Below are positions 8,085 to 16,792 of a DNA stretch of 64,000 nt, one piece after another. This DNA is from Bacillus sp. AFS059628 (GTDB lineage: Bacteria; Bacillota; Bacilli; Bacillales; Bacillaceae_G). A program made the translations under genes and the position numbers. The notes beneath the pieces were generated by a model that did no database searches, was not told the DNA's origin, and saw only the letters and a list, made by a program, of their open reading frames with translations. The number at the start of each line of letters is the position of its first letter. The stretch's first letter is position 1. The DNA lies in contig NZ_NVEC01000048.1 of the NCBI RefSeq assembly GCF_002571225.1, positions 46,291 to 110,290 of the forward strand, read 5' to 3'.

Positions 8085-10154
8085 TTGAAGTATGGTTCTA
8101 CACTTTTTCATCTTCCAAAAAGAAATATATTAATTTCTAGCATTATAAGTAGTATGGTGACTTTATTAGTAATAACTATGCTGTTTATGATTTTAAAGGT
8201 TTTTAATTTAGACATGATGAAAGATCATTTAAATCAAAAGCTTGTTTTAATTGTTATGATGATTTTCATATGGGGCATAACATTTTATATTTCACATTTT
8301 AATAAAAAAGAGATGTCTATACTTAGGGCATCCATACGAGTGCATTTTATATTATTTTTACTAGCTCATACAGTAGCGTTATTTTATATTGTAATGCAAG
8401 TTAATATGAGTTTCATAGAAGCAATGAATTGGATTTACTTTTATAACATGCAGTTTATATTAAGTTTTGTAGTAATTTATGCAATATACATTCTTGTTTA
8501 TAATTTAATAGGCAAGGTTTTTCTAAGTATGATTTTAACGAGCTGTACGTTAGTCATTTTAGGTATTGTGAATTATTTAAAGCTTATTTTCAGAGGCGAT
8601 CCGCTATATCCTTCTGATTTCACACAAATTATGCATATGCAATCTGTTATACCAATGGTGATGGACTATTTTAGCTGGAGTTATATTTTTGTCATTATCT
8701 TAAGTATTGTAGCTTGTATTGTAGCAGGTATATATATGAGAAGGTATATTCAAAATGTAAAGATTCATCTAGGAATAAGAGCCTTATTAGTAGTAGGATC
8801 TATTTTTGTTCTATATGCGTATGGTAATTTTGCGAATACATTTATGAATAAAGTATTTCAAAAATCGGGTGTAGATTTTGTTTTGTGGAATCAAAATGAG
8901 AACTATGCTTCAAATGGTTTTGTACTTGGGTTTATTAGCAATTTAGATACAACAGTTATGGAAAAACCAAAAAATTATTCTAAAGAAAATATGCTTCAAA
9001 TAGCAAACGATATAAAACAACAATATAGTGGAAATATAGGGAACCAAAAGAAAAAAGAGAAACCGAATATTATTTTTGTAATGAGTGAATCGTTTTGGGA
9101 TCCGACGAAAGTAACAAAACTTTCTTTTAGTGAAGATCCTGTACCAAATTTGCATCATTATATAGAAAATTTTCCTGGTGGACAAACTATTTCTCCTACA
9201 TTTGGAGGTAATACGGCGAACGTCGAATTTGAAGCGTTAACGAGTTATTCAATGAGTTTGTTAAAGCCAGGTTCTATACCATATCAGCAGGTCGTTATAA
9301 ATAAAAAAGAAATTCCATCAATTCCTACGGCGTTGAAAAAAGAAGGTTATTACACAAGTGCAATTCATTCATTTGGTCGCTCATTTTTCAAACGCGATGA
9401 CGTATACAGAGTGTTAGGGTTTGATAAGTTTAATGCAGATGATACGATGGAAAATGTAGATATTGATGGAGATTATATTAGTGATTTAGCGATGAGTAAA
9501 GAGATAATTGCTGAGCTAGAGAAACAAAAACAACCTACATTTATTCATGCAGTTACGATGCAAAATCATTTTCCATTTACAGAAGGCCGATTTGGTGAAA
9601 ACCTAATAGAAATTAGCGGTCTAGAAAATGAAGAATCAAAGGGAGAATTAGAAACGTATACAGAAGGGTTAAGACGTTCAGATGAGGCTCTTCAATATTT
9701 AATAGAGCAACTAGATAATTTAGATAGACCTACATTATTAGTATTCTTTGGAGATCATCTTCCATCATTAGGAACAAATAAATCTTTTTATAAAGAGAAT
9801 GGGTATATAACGAATGAAAAAACACCGAGCGAACGTTTAGCGATGGCCCAAACGCCGCTATTAATGTACGCAAACTTTGATATGCCAAATGATAATTTAG
9901 GTGTAGTAAGTCCAATTTATTTTTCTAATCTTATTTTTGATTATGCAGGATTAAATAAATCCTTATTTTATCAATTTTTATCGGGATTTTACAAGGAAAT
10001 ACCGGTGCTTAGAGATGAATTAAAAGTTGATAAAAATGGAGAAGTAATCAATGATTTAACAAAGAAACAAAAAGAAATGTTAGAGCAATATAAAATGCTT
10101 CAGTATGATTTACTCGTTGGAAATCAATATAGCAAAGATATCCTCTTTAAGTAA
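8085..10154 (+). CDS. LTA synthase family protein (phosphoglycerol transferase)
   Basis: The 689-residue protein has about five N-terminal membrane helices (residues 1-235) followed by an extracytoplasmic sulphatase-fold domain. Recognisable sites are the metal-binding Glu in IIFVMSESFWD, the nucleophilic Thr in GGNTANVEFEAL, and the FFGDHLPS metal site near the end. The family polymerises glycerol phosphate from phosphatidylglycerol to make or prime lipoteichoic acid. Bacillus usually carries several paralogues, so which one this is cannot be told. It starts at TTG with GAGGG six bases upstream, and a terminator follows. Confidence 0.9.
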   Translation: MKYGSTLFHLPKRNILISSIISSMVTLLVITMLFMILKVFNLDMMKDHLNQKLVLIVMMIFIWGITFYISHFNKKEMSILRASIRVHFILFLLAHTVALFYIVMQVNMSFIEAMNWIYFYNMQFILSFVVIYAIYILVYNLIGKVFLSMILTSCTLVILGIVNYLKLIFRGDPLYPSDFTQIMHMQSVIPMVMDYFSWSYIFVIILSIVACIVAGIYMRRYIQNVKIHLGIRALLVVGSIFVLYAYGNFANTFMNKVFQKSGVDFVLWNQNENYASNGFVLGFISNLDTTVMEKPKNYSKENMLQIANDIKQQYSGNIGNQKKKEKPNIIFVMSESFWDPTKVTKLSFSEDPVPNLHHYIENFPGGQTISPTFGGNTANVEFEALTSYSMSLLKPGSIPYQQVVINKKEIPSIPTALKKEGYYTSAIHSFGRSFFKRDDVYRVLGFDKFNADDTMENVDIDGDYISDLAMSKEIIAELEKQKQPTFIHAVTMQNHFPFTEGRFGENLIEISGLENEESKGELETYTEGLRRSDEALQYLIEQLDNLDRPTLLVFFGDHLPSLGTNKSFYKENGYITNEKTPSERLAMAQTPLLMYANFDMPNDNLGVVSPIYFSNLIFDYAGLNKSLFYQFLSGFYKEIPVLRDELKVDKNGEVINDLTKKQKEMLEQYKMLQYDLLVGNQYSKDILFK

Positions 10155-10162
10155 AAGAAATA

Positions 10163-10199
10163 AAAAGAACTTGTATAACGATACAAGTTCTTTTTTTAT
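10163..10199 (+). terminator. Terminator of the LTA synthase gene
   Basis: AAAGAACTTGTAT pairs with ATACAAGTTCTTT, followed by seven T residues. Confidence 0.85.
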
Positions 10200-10358
10200 A
10201 GTATTTAACGGGGTAACCAGACAAGCTGGGTTTAGGGGGTATTACCTGTACATTTAGTATAAACGAAAATGTAATCGTTTTATTAATTGATTTGTGAGAA
10301 ATATGTGAATTTTATTCTTTTCAAAAAGTGCGTTCATATCACACGATTTGGCGCAGCT

Positions 10359-11168
10359 TTATGAATGCAAAAACTTTATAAGTTCTTCATTTAATTCATC
10401 CGCTTGATCGATTGGAGAGCCGTGACCGCTATTTGTAAGAGGATATAACTGAGAATTTTTAATCCGTTTTTGCGTAAGTTCAGCGCTTTTGTATGGGATA
10501 AGTTGATCATGAATACCGTGGAATATTTTTGTTGGCACGTTAATTTTACTTAAATCTTTCGTTACGTCTTCATTTGCAGCTGCTTGCAATATTTTGATGA
10601 GAGCATAGGAAGCAGACTGCATACCGAGATAAGAAAACCATTCTAACGTAGCAGATCCTAAGTTTCTATTAAAAAATGACAAAGATACATCATTTAAAAA
10701 TTTAGGCATATTGGCATACATTTGATTAATGAGAGTATCTGCTTGTTCTTTTGGGACACCGTAGGGAGATTCTTGATTTTTAACGAAAGAGGGGGAAACG
10801 GCATCGACTAATACAAGTTTAGAAATACGATGACCATTATAGCGAGACATGTACCGAATAGAAAGAGCACCACCTACTGAGAAACCAACTAATGTAGCAT
10901 TTTCGACTTGAAGTGCTTCTAAAACGATGGCAATATCGTCTGCTAAACGATCGTATGTGTAACCGGTCCACGGTTTATCAGATTGCCCGTTCCCGCGTAT
11001 ATCCATAGCGATGCAGCGAAAACCATGCTGTGGTAACACATTGAGCTGATATTGGTACATTTGATGATTTAAAGGCCAGCCATGGACGAAGAAAACGGTT
11101 TTACTATCAGGTCCGGGATTAACGTCTTGCACAAAAATATGAACATCTTTCTCGACGGTAACAAACAT
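10359..11168 (-). CDS. Alpha/beta hydrolase (chloroperoxidase/esterase-like)
   Basis: The 269-residue single-domain hydrolase has the oxyanion-hole HGWPLN near residue 30, the nucleophile elbow GFSVGG near residue 95, an Asp in the GIHDQLIP segment and the catalytic His in SGHGSPIDQ near the C-terminus. This arrangement fits the non-haem peroxidase/esterase branch. GGGGG lies seven bases before the ATG at 11168, better than the longer start at 11192. It is convergent with the LTA synthase gene. Substrate unknown. Confidence 0.87.
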   Translation of the reverse strand: MFVTVEKDVHIFVQDVNPGPDSKTVFFVHGWPLNHQMYQYQLNVLPQHGFRCIAMDIRGNGQSDKPWTGYTYDRLADDIAIVLEALQVENATLVGFSVGGALSIRYMSRYNGHRISKLVLVDAVSPSFVKNQESPYGVPKEQADTLINQMYANMPKFLNDVSLSFFNRNLGSATLEWFSYLGMQSASYALIKILQAAANEDVTKDLSKINVPTKIFHGIHDQLIPYKSAELTQKRIKNSQLYPLTNSGHGSPIDQADELNEELIKFLHS

Positions 11169-11409
11169 AAATGATCCCCCTATCCTATTCATATACTCTA
11201 TCCCAAAAGCGTTGTTATGCTTTTTATTTTTTTACACCCATAATATAAGTATTTTTGTTTATAGCTTTTATGCTTATATATAGTCTGAAGATAATGCACT
11301 TTATTGGGATGATTTTCCTCAAATGTTCGATTTATCTTTGTTTGTCTGTGAAAATCATTTATTATAATAAATGGTATTCTTCGAGATATTATTTTGAAGG
11401 GGTGTTGAA

Positions 11410-12663
11410 GTGAAAGGAAGTTTTCTATCATATAAAGAAGAAGAAAGGAATGCAAAAATTTTTTTATGGGTGCTCTATGTCATTGTTGTTTCATACCAAA
11501 TTTTCTACGCAACCGTACTAGAGAACGAATCGCTAACGGATAAGGGACATAGCATACTATGGCAAGTTATTTGTGGGACTGCAATACTCGGTGTGAATTT
11601 ATATTTAATAAAAAAAGAGAAAGCGAACCTTGTTAAATATACATGTGTATTTGCATACATAGGAATAGAAATCGTTAATATACTTTCGTATCTGCTTTAT
11701 AATGAGGCGGCATTTGATGGAGTAAATATAATAGAAATTATTTTCATCTTCTTTGTACCTATATTTTTAAATAGAAAATATTTTGTGTTTGTACTTTCGA
11801 CTATTGTAGGGAAATATGTTATTTATTTATTTGTATTAAAGGAAGTAAAAGGATTTATGTTCCTCATTATGTATACACTCGTATTAATAGCGGCATACAT
11901 CATTTTAAATCGATTTATACAATACCTTTCAGCGGTAAAGGAAAGTATTAAGATCGCTAGTGAATCACAAAAATTAGCAGTAATCGGAAAAATGGCAGCG
12001 ACAGTGGGACATGAAATTAAAAATCCACTTGCTTCATTAAAAGGGTTTACGCAATTACAACGAGAGAAGCATGGAGAGGACCCTATTTACCAACAGATGA
12101 TCTTTGAAATAGAAAATATGAATAATATGATAAATGAGTTAATGGAGGTTGCTACATGTAAACCTTCTGTTTATAAGAAACATAATATAGGTGAAATTGC
12201 ATTACAAGCAGTAACAATTGTTCGCGAAAAAATGAATGAATCTAGCGTCCAGTTTATTTCTAATGTGGAAGAAAAGACGATAGAAGTTGAATGTGATGAG
12301 CGGAAAATAAGAGGGGTCTTTCTATATGTCATAAAAAACGCTCTGGAGGCAATGGAGCAAGGTGGCACATTAGAGTTACGGCTAGAAAATAAAGGACGAG
12401 ATTATGTAATGCTAAGTGTAATTGATAATGGTTACGGTATTAAGAAAGAAAATTCAGCTCGTGTTAAAGAGGCCTTTTATACAACGAAACAAGATAAAAT
12501 TGGCCTGGGACTTACGGTAGCGGATCGAATTGTTAACGAACACCTTGGTAAGTTACATATTTCAAGTGAAAGAGATAAGGGAACGAGAATAGATATTATT
12601 CTTCCAAAAAAGTGTGGAAATAATGAAATACAAGTGGGAGAAAAGCTAGGAGTTACCATATGA
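11410..12663 (+). CDS. Membrane sensor histidine kinase (orphan)
   Basis: The protein has 417 residues and about six membrane helices over residues 16-170. A dimerisation/phosphoacceptor segment follows, with GHEIKNP and the phosphoacceptor His201 (codon 12010-12012). The ATPase domain has N-box NALEAM, G1 DNGYGI and G2 GLGLTV. It therefore looks fully active. No response regulator lies nearby. The GTG start follows GAAGGGGTG. The next gene overlaps by four bases and encodes a paralogue lacking the phosphoacceptor, so the two probably work together. The signal is unknown; Bacillus sporulation kinases have a similar membrane layout. Confidence 0.9.
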   Translation: MKGSFLSYKEEERNAKIFLWVLYVIVVSYQIFYATVLENESLTDKGHSILWQVICGTAILGVNLYLIKKEKANLVKYTCVFAYIGIEIVNILSYLLYNEAAFDGVNIIEIIFIFFVPIFLNRKYFVFVLSTIVGKYVIYLFVLKEVKGFMFLIMYTLVLIAAYIILNRFIQYLSAVKESIKIASESQKLAVIGKMAATVGHEIKNPLASLKGFTQLQREKHGEDPIYQQMIFEIENMNNMINELMEVATCKPSVYKKHNIGEIALQAVTIVREKMNESSVQFISNVEEKTIEVECDERKIRGVFLYVIKNALEAMEQGGTLELRLENKGRDYVMLSVIDNGYGIKKENSARVKEAFYTTKQDKIGLGLTVADRIVNEHLGKLHISSERDKGTRIDIILPKKCGNNEIQVGEKLGVTI

Positions 12664-13880
12664 ATAAAGACGATATATTTAAGAATGAAGAAATGAAGGC
12701 ACTGAAAATATTTTTAAGTTTATTTTTCATTATATTTTTTGTATACGATCTTGCCTACGAATTTATTGTACCTTTAATAGGAGGAGAGCAAGAAGGAGTA
12801 GGACAACTTGAAGATGGTTTAGGTTTATGGCTTTATTTTCTAATGGTGATTTTGTTTTGTATTGGAGTATACTTCATGAAATGGAAGAACCCATTTGCAG
12901 TGAAATATATTATTCTAATTGGATATAACCTATTAGATTTTATCCATAATTTTATGATTTACTACGGTAGTGATGCTGAGTTTGATGGTGGGAATATAGT
13001 AGAAGGATTTTTTATTTTATTTGCCCCACTCTTTGTGAACAAAAGGTATTTTTGGTTAGTTCCGAGCATACTTGTTGGGAAATATGCTCTTATAGGAATC
13101 ATTATTCAATCGTCACTCGTTTTAATCCCGATGGCATTATATAGCGTATTTACTATTATATGTTGGATTATGTTTTTAAGGTTTCAATCTTACGTTCGTA
13201 CGCTTGAGATGATGGATAAAGAAATACAACAAACAGAAAAGCTAGCAACTGTTGGGAAAATGGCTACAGTTATTGGTTACAAAATTAGAAAACCTCTAGC
13301 TAATTTAGATAAATTTGTGAATAAGCAAGCGAATAAATACCCAGAGGATAAAATATATAGCGATATTATGAAACAAGAAGTAGAACGAATTCATATGATT
13401 GCTACAGAACTTAGTGGATTTGAGAAATCTAAATCACCAGAATCAGAAATTCATAATATAGAAGAAATTATCGCTTATGTTATTCGAGTTATGGGAAAGC
13501 CTGCTTTAAATCAAGGCGTGCACATACAAGGTATTTATAGTAAAGACATACCATCGATTCCATGCGATGAAAAACGATTAAAACAAGTATTCTTTAATTT
13601 AATTAAAAATGCGATTGAAGCAATGTCAGTTGGTGGAACGATTACGATTAAAGTGACTGTAGAAGATGCAATCATTATTCAAGTTAAGGATGAGGGTTGC
13701 GGCATTCCAAAAGACAAAATTCCGAAGCTAAATGAAGCCTTTTACACAACAAAAGAAACTGGAACAGGTTTAGGTTTAGTAGTTACAGAAAAAATTATTA
13801 AAGATCACAACGGTAAAATGAGTTTTGAAAGTGAAGTTGGGGTTGGAACGACGGTGAAGATTATATTGCCGATATCATGA
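12660..13880 (+). CDS. Histidine-kinase paralogue with Tyr in place of the phosphoacceptor His
   Basis: The 406-residue protein has the same layout as its neighbour: membrane helices over residues 15-175, then a dimerisation segment and an ATPase domain with N-box NAIEAM, G1 DEGCGIP and G2 GTGLGLVV. The H-box, however, reads IGYKIRKP, with Tyr207 (codon TAC 13278-13280) where the upstream kinase has His201, and the following Glu and Asn are also changed. It should bind ATP but cannot take phosphate on histidine. The ATGA overlap with the upstream gene implies coupled translation. Inference: a regulatory partner or trans-phosphorylating half of a heterodimer. Confidence 0.9.
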   Translation: MNKDDIFKNEEMKALKIFLSLFFIIFFVYDLAYEFIVPLIGGEQEGVGQLEDGLGLWLYFLMVILFCIGVYFMKWKNPFAVKYIILIGYNLLDFIHNFMIYYGSDAEFDGGNIVEGFFILFAPLFVNKRYFWLVPSILVGKYALIGIIIQSSLVLIPMALYSVFTIICWIMFLRFQSYVRTLEMMDKEIQQTEKLATVGKMATVIGYKIRKPLANLDKFVNKQANKYPEDKIYSDIMKQEVERIHMIATELSGFEKSKSPESEIHNIEEIIAYVIRVMGKPALNQGVHIQGIYSKDIPSIPCDEKRLKQVFFNLIKNAIEAMSVGGTITIKVTVEDAIIIQVKDEGCGIPKDKIPKLNEAFYTTKETGTGLGLVVTEKIIKDHNGKMSFESEVGVGTTVKIILPIS

Positions 13881-13891
13881 AAAATTATTTT

Positions 13892-13932
13892 TAAAAAGGA
13901 GATCACTTATTTGGGAGTAATCTCCTTTTTTG
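13892..13932 (+). terminator. Terminator of the kinase pair
   Basis: AAAAGGAGAT with ACT pairs with AGT and ATCTCCTTTT, followed by T residues. Confidence 0.8.
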
Positions 13933-14030
13933 TGGAATGAATTTTTTAAGTGTGAGTTTATAGATCAGTGATTAGAAAAATAGTGGTACAATATATGAAT
14001 GATACGAGAAGAGAGGATGAAGATTAACGT

Positions 14031-14354
14031 ATGTACGTTACTGTAACAGAAGCAGCATATAAAAAGATTATGGATACGATTCCAAATGAAGCGAAATATA
14101 TAAAGTTATTTTACGATAATGAAGGCTGCGGTTGTGTAATGAGCGGAATCATTGATTTAGTAGCTGTAGCAGAAAAAGATGAGCGTGATGTGGATATCGA
14201 ATCTAGTGCAATGAATTTTATTGCAGATCGCACGAAGCTTGTATTTATGGATGATAAGTTAACAGTTGATTGGCATGAAGGTGGAGGAACTTTTCAGCTG
14301 AAGAGCCCCAGCCAATTTTATAATCCAAATATGAAGCTACATGTTCGAGTGTAA
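14031..14354 (+). CDS. HesB-like (Fe-S biosynthesis fold) protein, YqkB-type
   Basis: The 107-residue protein has the compact beta-rich HesB/IscA fold pattern. It starts MYVTVTEAAYKKI and carries a single CGC pair (residues 33-35), but not the C-terminal CxC of true A-type iron-sulphur carriers. This matches the YqkB branch of the family, whose function is not established. GAGAGGA lies upstream of the ATG. It is monocistronic with its own terminator. Confidence 0.75.
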   Translation: MYVTVTEAAYKKIMDTIPNEAKYIKLFYDNEGCGCVMSGIIDLVAVAEKDERDVDIESSAMNFIADRTKLVFMDDKLTVDWHEGGGTFQLKSPSQFYNPNMKLHVRV

Positions 14355-14360
14355 GTAAGG

Positions 14361-14400
14361 AAAGGTGGTTCCAAAATGTATGTTGGAACCACCTTTTTTT
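14361..14400 (+). terminator. Terminator of the yqkB-like gene
   Basis: AAAGGTGGTTCCA pairs with TGGAACCACCTTT, followed by a T run. Confidence 0.85.
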
Positions 14401-14404
14401 ATTG

Positions 14405-14458
14405 TATAAGCCGCTATATTTGAAAAATCGCCGATATAATTACATGTATCAAACAAAG
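14405..14458. repeat. Dispersed repeat family 2, copy 1 (diverged)
   Basis: This segment aligns end to end with 40725-40774: AAG-C-CG-TATATTT, then ATATAATT, then TAxCAAACAA. It starts directly after a terminator, as do the copies at 35152 and 40712. Confidence 0.5.
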
Positions 14459-14553
14459 AGAACCTCTCCAGATGAATACGAAGATTTTTTCACATAATGA
14501 AATGTACATATGATTGAATTTTCTGTATAATTTTATTTGCGGAGGGGATACGC

Positions 14554-15459
14554 ATGAGAAGATGGGGAATTGAGTTATTAATTTTAGCAGTCGTTATTAT
14601 TTGGGGGATTAATTTTACCATTGCGAAATATGGACTGTTAGAATTTACAGCAATTGAGTTTACTGCACTTCGGATGATATCGGCGGCACCGCTTATGTTA
14701 CTCCTTACATTTTTTATTGAAAAGTCGGTTTACATGGAGAGAAAAGATATACCTAGATTAATTATCGTTAGCGTTGTAGGTATTGTACTGTATCAAACGT
14801 TATTTATGGAAACTGTCAAATATACATCCGCTACAAATGCCTCTTTACTCATTTCTATTTCACCTATTTTTACAACTGTATTTGCGATTTTCTTGAAACA
14901 AGAAAAGTTTTCTTCTCGAAAGCTCATCGGTTCTATCATTGCTTTTGGTGGTGCAGTATTAGTTTTAGCAGCAGGGCATTCACTTGCTAGTTCTTTTTAC
15001 GGGAATGGGATTGGACTCATTACATCAATATGCTGGGGGCTTTATCCTGTTTTAGCAAGTCCATTAATTAAAAAATATTCAGCACTACGTGTTACCGCAT
15101 GGTCAGCATTAGTTGGTGCAATACCGCTTTTATTGTTAAGTGGACCATATGTATTTATAATGCCATTTCACATTACACACGGAATGACACTATTCGCCTT
15201 ACTATATTCTATCTTCTTTGTAACGGTATTTGGTTTAGTGATGTGGTATGTTGGTGTTCAAAAAATTGGGGCGTCACATACGATGGTATACATGTATATA
15301 ACGCCGCTTGTAGCTGTTTTATTTGCAGCTGTATGGGCAAATGAATATGTATCGTTTCAACAAATAATCGGTGGAATTATTATTTTCTTCGGTCTATGGT
15401 TTGTAAAATCGGAGAAAGTAAATGTACCTTCTACTGCAGGGGAACCTATATCAAAATAG
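14554..15459 (+). CDS. EamA/DMT-family transporter
   Basis: The 301-residue integral membrane protein has ten predicted helices in two repeated five-helix halves. The first half opens VIIWGINFTIAKYGL, and the second begins around ICWGLYPVLASPLIKKY. These are hallmarks of drug/metabolite exporters such as RhaT/YdcZ relatives. The ATG follows GGAGGGG. The exported compound cannot be inferred. It has its own terminator. Confidence 0.9.
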   Translation: MRRWGIELLILAVVIIWGINFTIAKYGLLEFTAIEFTALRMISAAPLMLLLTFFIEKSVYMERKDIPRLIIVSVVGIVLYQTLFMETVKYTSATNASLLISISPIFTTVFAIFLKQEKFSSRKLIGSIIAFGGAVLVLAAGHSLASSFYGNGIGLITSICWGLYPVLASPLIKKYSALRVTAWSALVGAIPLLLLSGPYVFIMPFHITHGMTLFALLYSIFFVTVFGLVMWYVGVQKIGASHTMVYMYITPLVAVLFAAVWANEYVSFQQIIGGIIIFFGLWFVKSEKVNVPSTAGEPISK

Positions 15460-15460
15460 G

Positions 15461-15499
15461 AAAACAGATCACTTATGATCTGCTTTCCTATTTTTTTAT
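15461..15499. terminator. Terminator between convergent genes
   Basis: CAGATCA pairs with TGATCTG around a CTTA loop, followed by TTTCCTATTTTTTT. Confidence 0.7.
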
Positions 15500-15709
15500 T
15501 TTTGGTAAGAAGACGAGAAATAAGATAGCAGTAATAAGTGGAATTAAGTTTAAAAATGGAATACGGAAGAGTGTGATAAGAATAATACCTGGAAGAAGAA
15601 CACCGAGGACAGCGTAGAAAATACTATGATTTTTCGTGTACCAATACAATGAAAGTCCAATAAGTGCAGGGATAATGAGGTGAATGAGAGCCATTAAAAA
15701 ATATATCAT
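15488..15709 (-). CDS. Small membrane protein, two to three helices
   Basis: This 73-residue, very hydrophobic protein has helices at about residues 3-24, 28-47 and 50-70. It ends in Lys-Ile-Lys-Lys, suggesting a cytoplasmic C-terminus. GGGGG lies upstream of the ATG at 15709. Family not recognised. Confidence 0.6.
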   Translation of the reverse strand: MIYFLMALIHLIIPALIGLSLYWYTKNHSIFYAVLGVLLPGIILITLFRIPFLNLIPLITAILFLVFLPKIKK

Positions 15710-15869
15710 TAGACGCCCCCTTTATTTGTGTACTTATTACATCATATCCGTATGTTCATAGATTGATATCACTTTTTTCATAAATGGACGAAAAATGTTT
15801 GGAAAAACGTCACAAATTATGAAAATATGATGTTTAAAATCTTGTATAATATTATTTTCTAAAAACATT

Positions 15870-15905
15870 CAAACAACATAAACATATTGTTTATGTTGTT
15901 TTTAA
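15870..15905 (+). terminator. Perfect hairpin with T run in a divergent intergenic region
   Basis: AAACAACATAAACA pairs with TGTTTATGTTGTTT, followed by TTTAAT. A TATAAT lies 20 bases upstream at 15845-15850 without a clear -35. It could end a very short transcript or attenuate the following gene. Confidence 0.5.
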
Positions 15906-15987
15906 TTTGGGTGAAATGGGTCTAAGGAATATGGATTTGAAGGAAAATTTTGTTGGATAGATCAGAACTAACGAAGAGAGGTACAGC

Positions 15988-16371
15988 ATGATTAGTATGT
16001 CATTAAGGTCGTTTAAGATTCAATCGTATTATATACTGGGTATTCTTTTGCTCGGCTGGATGGTAACGCCGTTTTCAGCACATTTTCTAGGTGCAGGAAT
16101 TGGGCTTATCGTAAGTATGTATTGTGTTTGGCTTTTAGGGAGACGAATTGAGAAGCTTGGAGATAGTATCGTAAAGAAAACGAAAGCACCGACGCTCGGT
16201 ATGTTTAACCGTTTTGCCGCTGCTATTTTAGGTGCTATTATTATGTACGAAATTGAGCACCATATGGTGATGTGGGCATTTGCAGTAGGGATTATGGGCG
16301 GTTATTTCTTAATTGTTGTTAATTTAGGATACTATAGCATGAAAGATGAGAAAGAATTAACGAAGAGTTAA
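15988..16371 (+). CDS. AtpI-like membrane protein (ATP synthase subunit I family)
   Basis: The 127-residue protein has four hydrophobic segments (about 14-30, 32-50, 71-90 and 92-112). The middle loop LLGRRIEKLGDSIVKKTK resembles the basic inter-helix loop of Bacillus AtpI, the accessory protein for F1Fo rotor-ring assembly. No atp genes lie nearby, so this would be an orphan paralogue. GAGAGG lies eight bases before the ATG. The family call is by helix pattern and a few residues and is moderately sure. The stop codon is the first base set of an AAAAAGAT tandem repeat. Confidence 0.55.
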   Translation: MISMSLRSFKIQSYYILGILLLGWMVTPFSAHFLGAGIGLIVSMYCVWLLGRRIEKLGDSIVKKTKAPTLGMFNRFAAAILGAIIMYEIEHHMVMWAFAVGIMGGYFLIVVNLGYYSMKDEKELTKS

Positions 16372-16415
16372 AAAGATAAAAAGATAAAAAGATAAAAAGA
16401 TAAAAAGATAAAAAG
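16370..16415. repeat. 8-bp tandem repeat, five copies of AAAAAGAT
   Basis: Five exact copies plus a partial sixth begin inside the stop codon of the AtpI-like gene and end at the flank of the 141-bp repeat array. Such tracts change length by slippage. Confidence 0.85.
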
Positions 16416-16437
16416 CCTCTTTTTAGATGGAAGAGAG

Positions 16438-16572
16438 GATCCAGCGGAGGATAGAAGCGGTCAGGGCCTTTTTTAGCCCCATGCGGTGTGAAACCAGAGA
16501 GATGTAGCGAGTAGGGATATAATTTATATATTCGAAGCTGTAATTTGTCTGTGTGAAAATGGGTTAATCTGG
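16438..16572. repeat. Long intergenic tandem repeat, copy 1
   Basis: This begins GATCCAGCGGAGGATAGAAG and ends at AATCTGG. The next copy starts 141 bases later. About 12 of 136 positions differ between copies, mostly transitions. GGGC/GCCC around TTTTTTA can form a hairpin. Confidence 0.8.
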
Positions 16573-16578
16573 AAGGGT

Positions 16579-16714
16579 GATCCAACGGGGGATAGAAGTG
16601 GTCAGGGCCTTTTTTAGCTCCATGCGATGTGAAACCAGAGAGATGTAACGAGTAGGGATAAAGTTTATATATTCCAAGCCGTAATTTGTCTATGTGAAAA
16701 TGGGTTTACTCTGG
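16579..16714. repeat. Long intergenic tandem repeat, copy 2
   Basis: The second copy starts GATCCAACGGGGGATAGAAG. The GCCC arm of copy 1 is GCTC here, which keeps pairing as G-U. No convincing reading frame runs through both copies. I do not recognise the element; the cereus-group bcr repeats are the nearest known kind. Confidence 0.8.
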
Positions 16715-16737
16715 GGTAAGTGATGATATTACAAGAG

Positions 16738-16776
16738 GAAGCGTAACTTTGCATAAAATGCAGGTTTCCGCTTCCA
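16738..16776 (-). terminator. Hairpin at the 3' end of a small membrane gene
   Basis: GGAAGCG pairs with CGCTTCC, and an inner TGCAT/ATGCA helix is present. There is no clear T run, so termination is uncertain. Confidence 0.4.
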
Positions 16777-16792
16777 TTAAGTTAATATGAAA

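Noticed and set aside
16319-16585. 88-residue minus-strand ORF across the tandem repeats
   Set aside because: It covers only one repeat copy, is disrupted in the other, and has no ribosome site.
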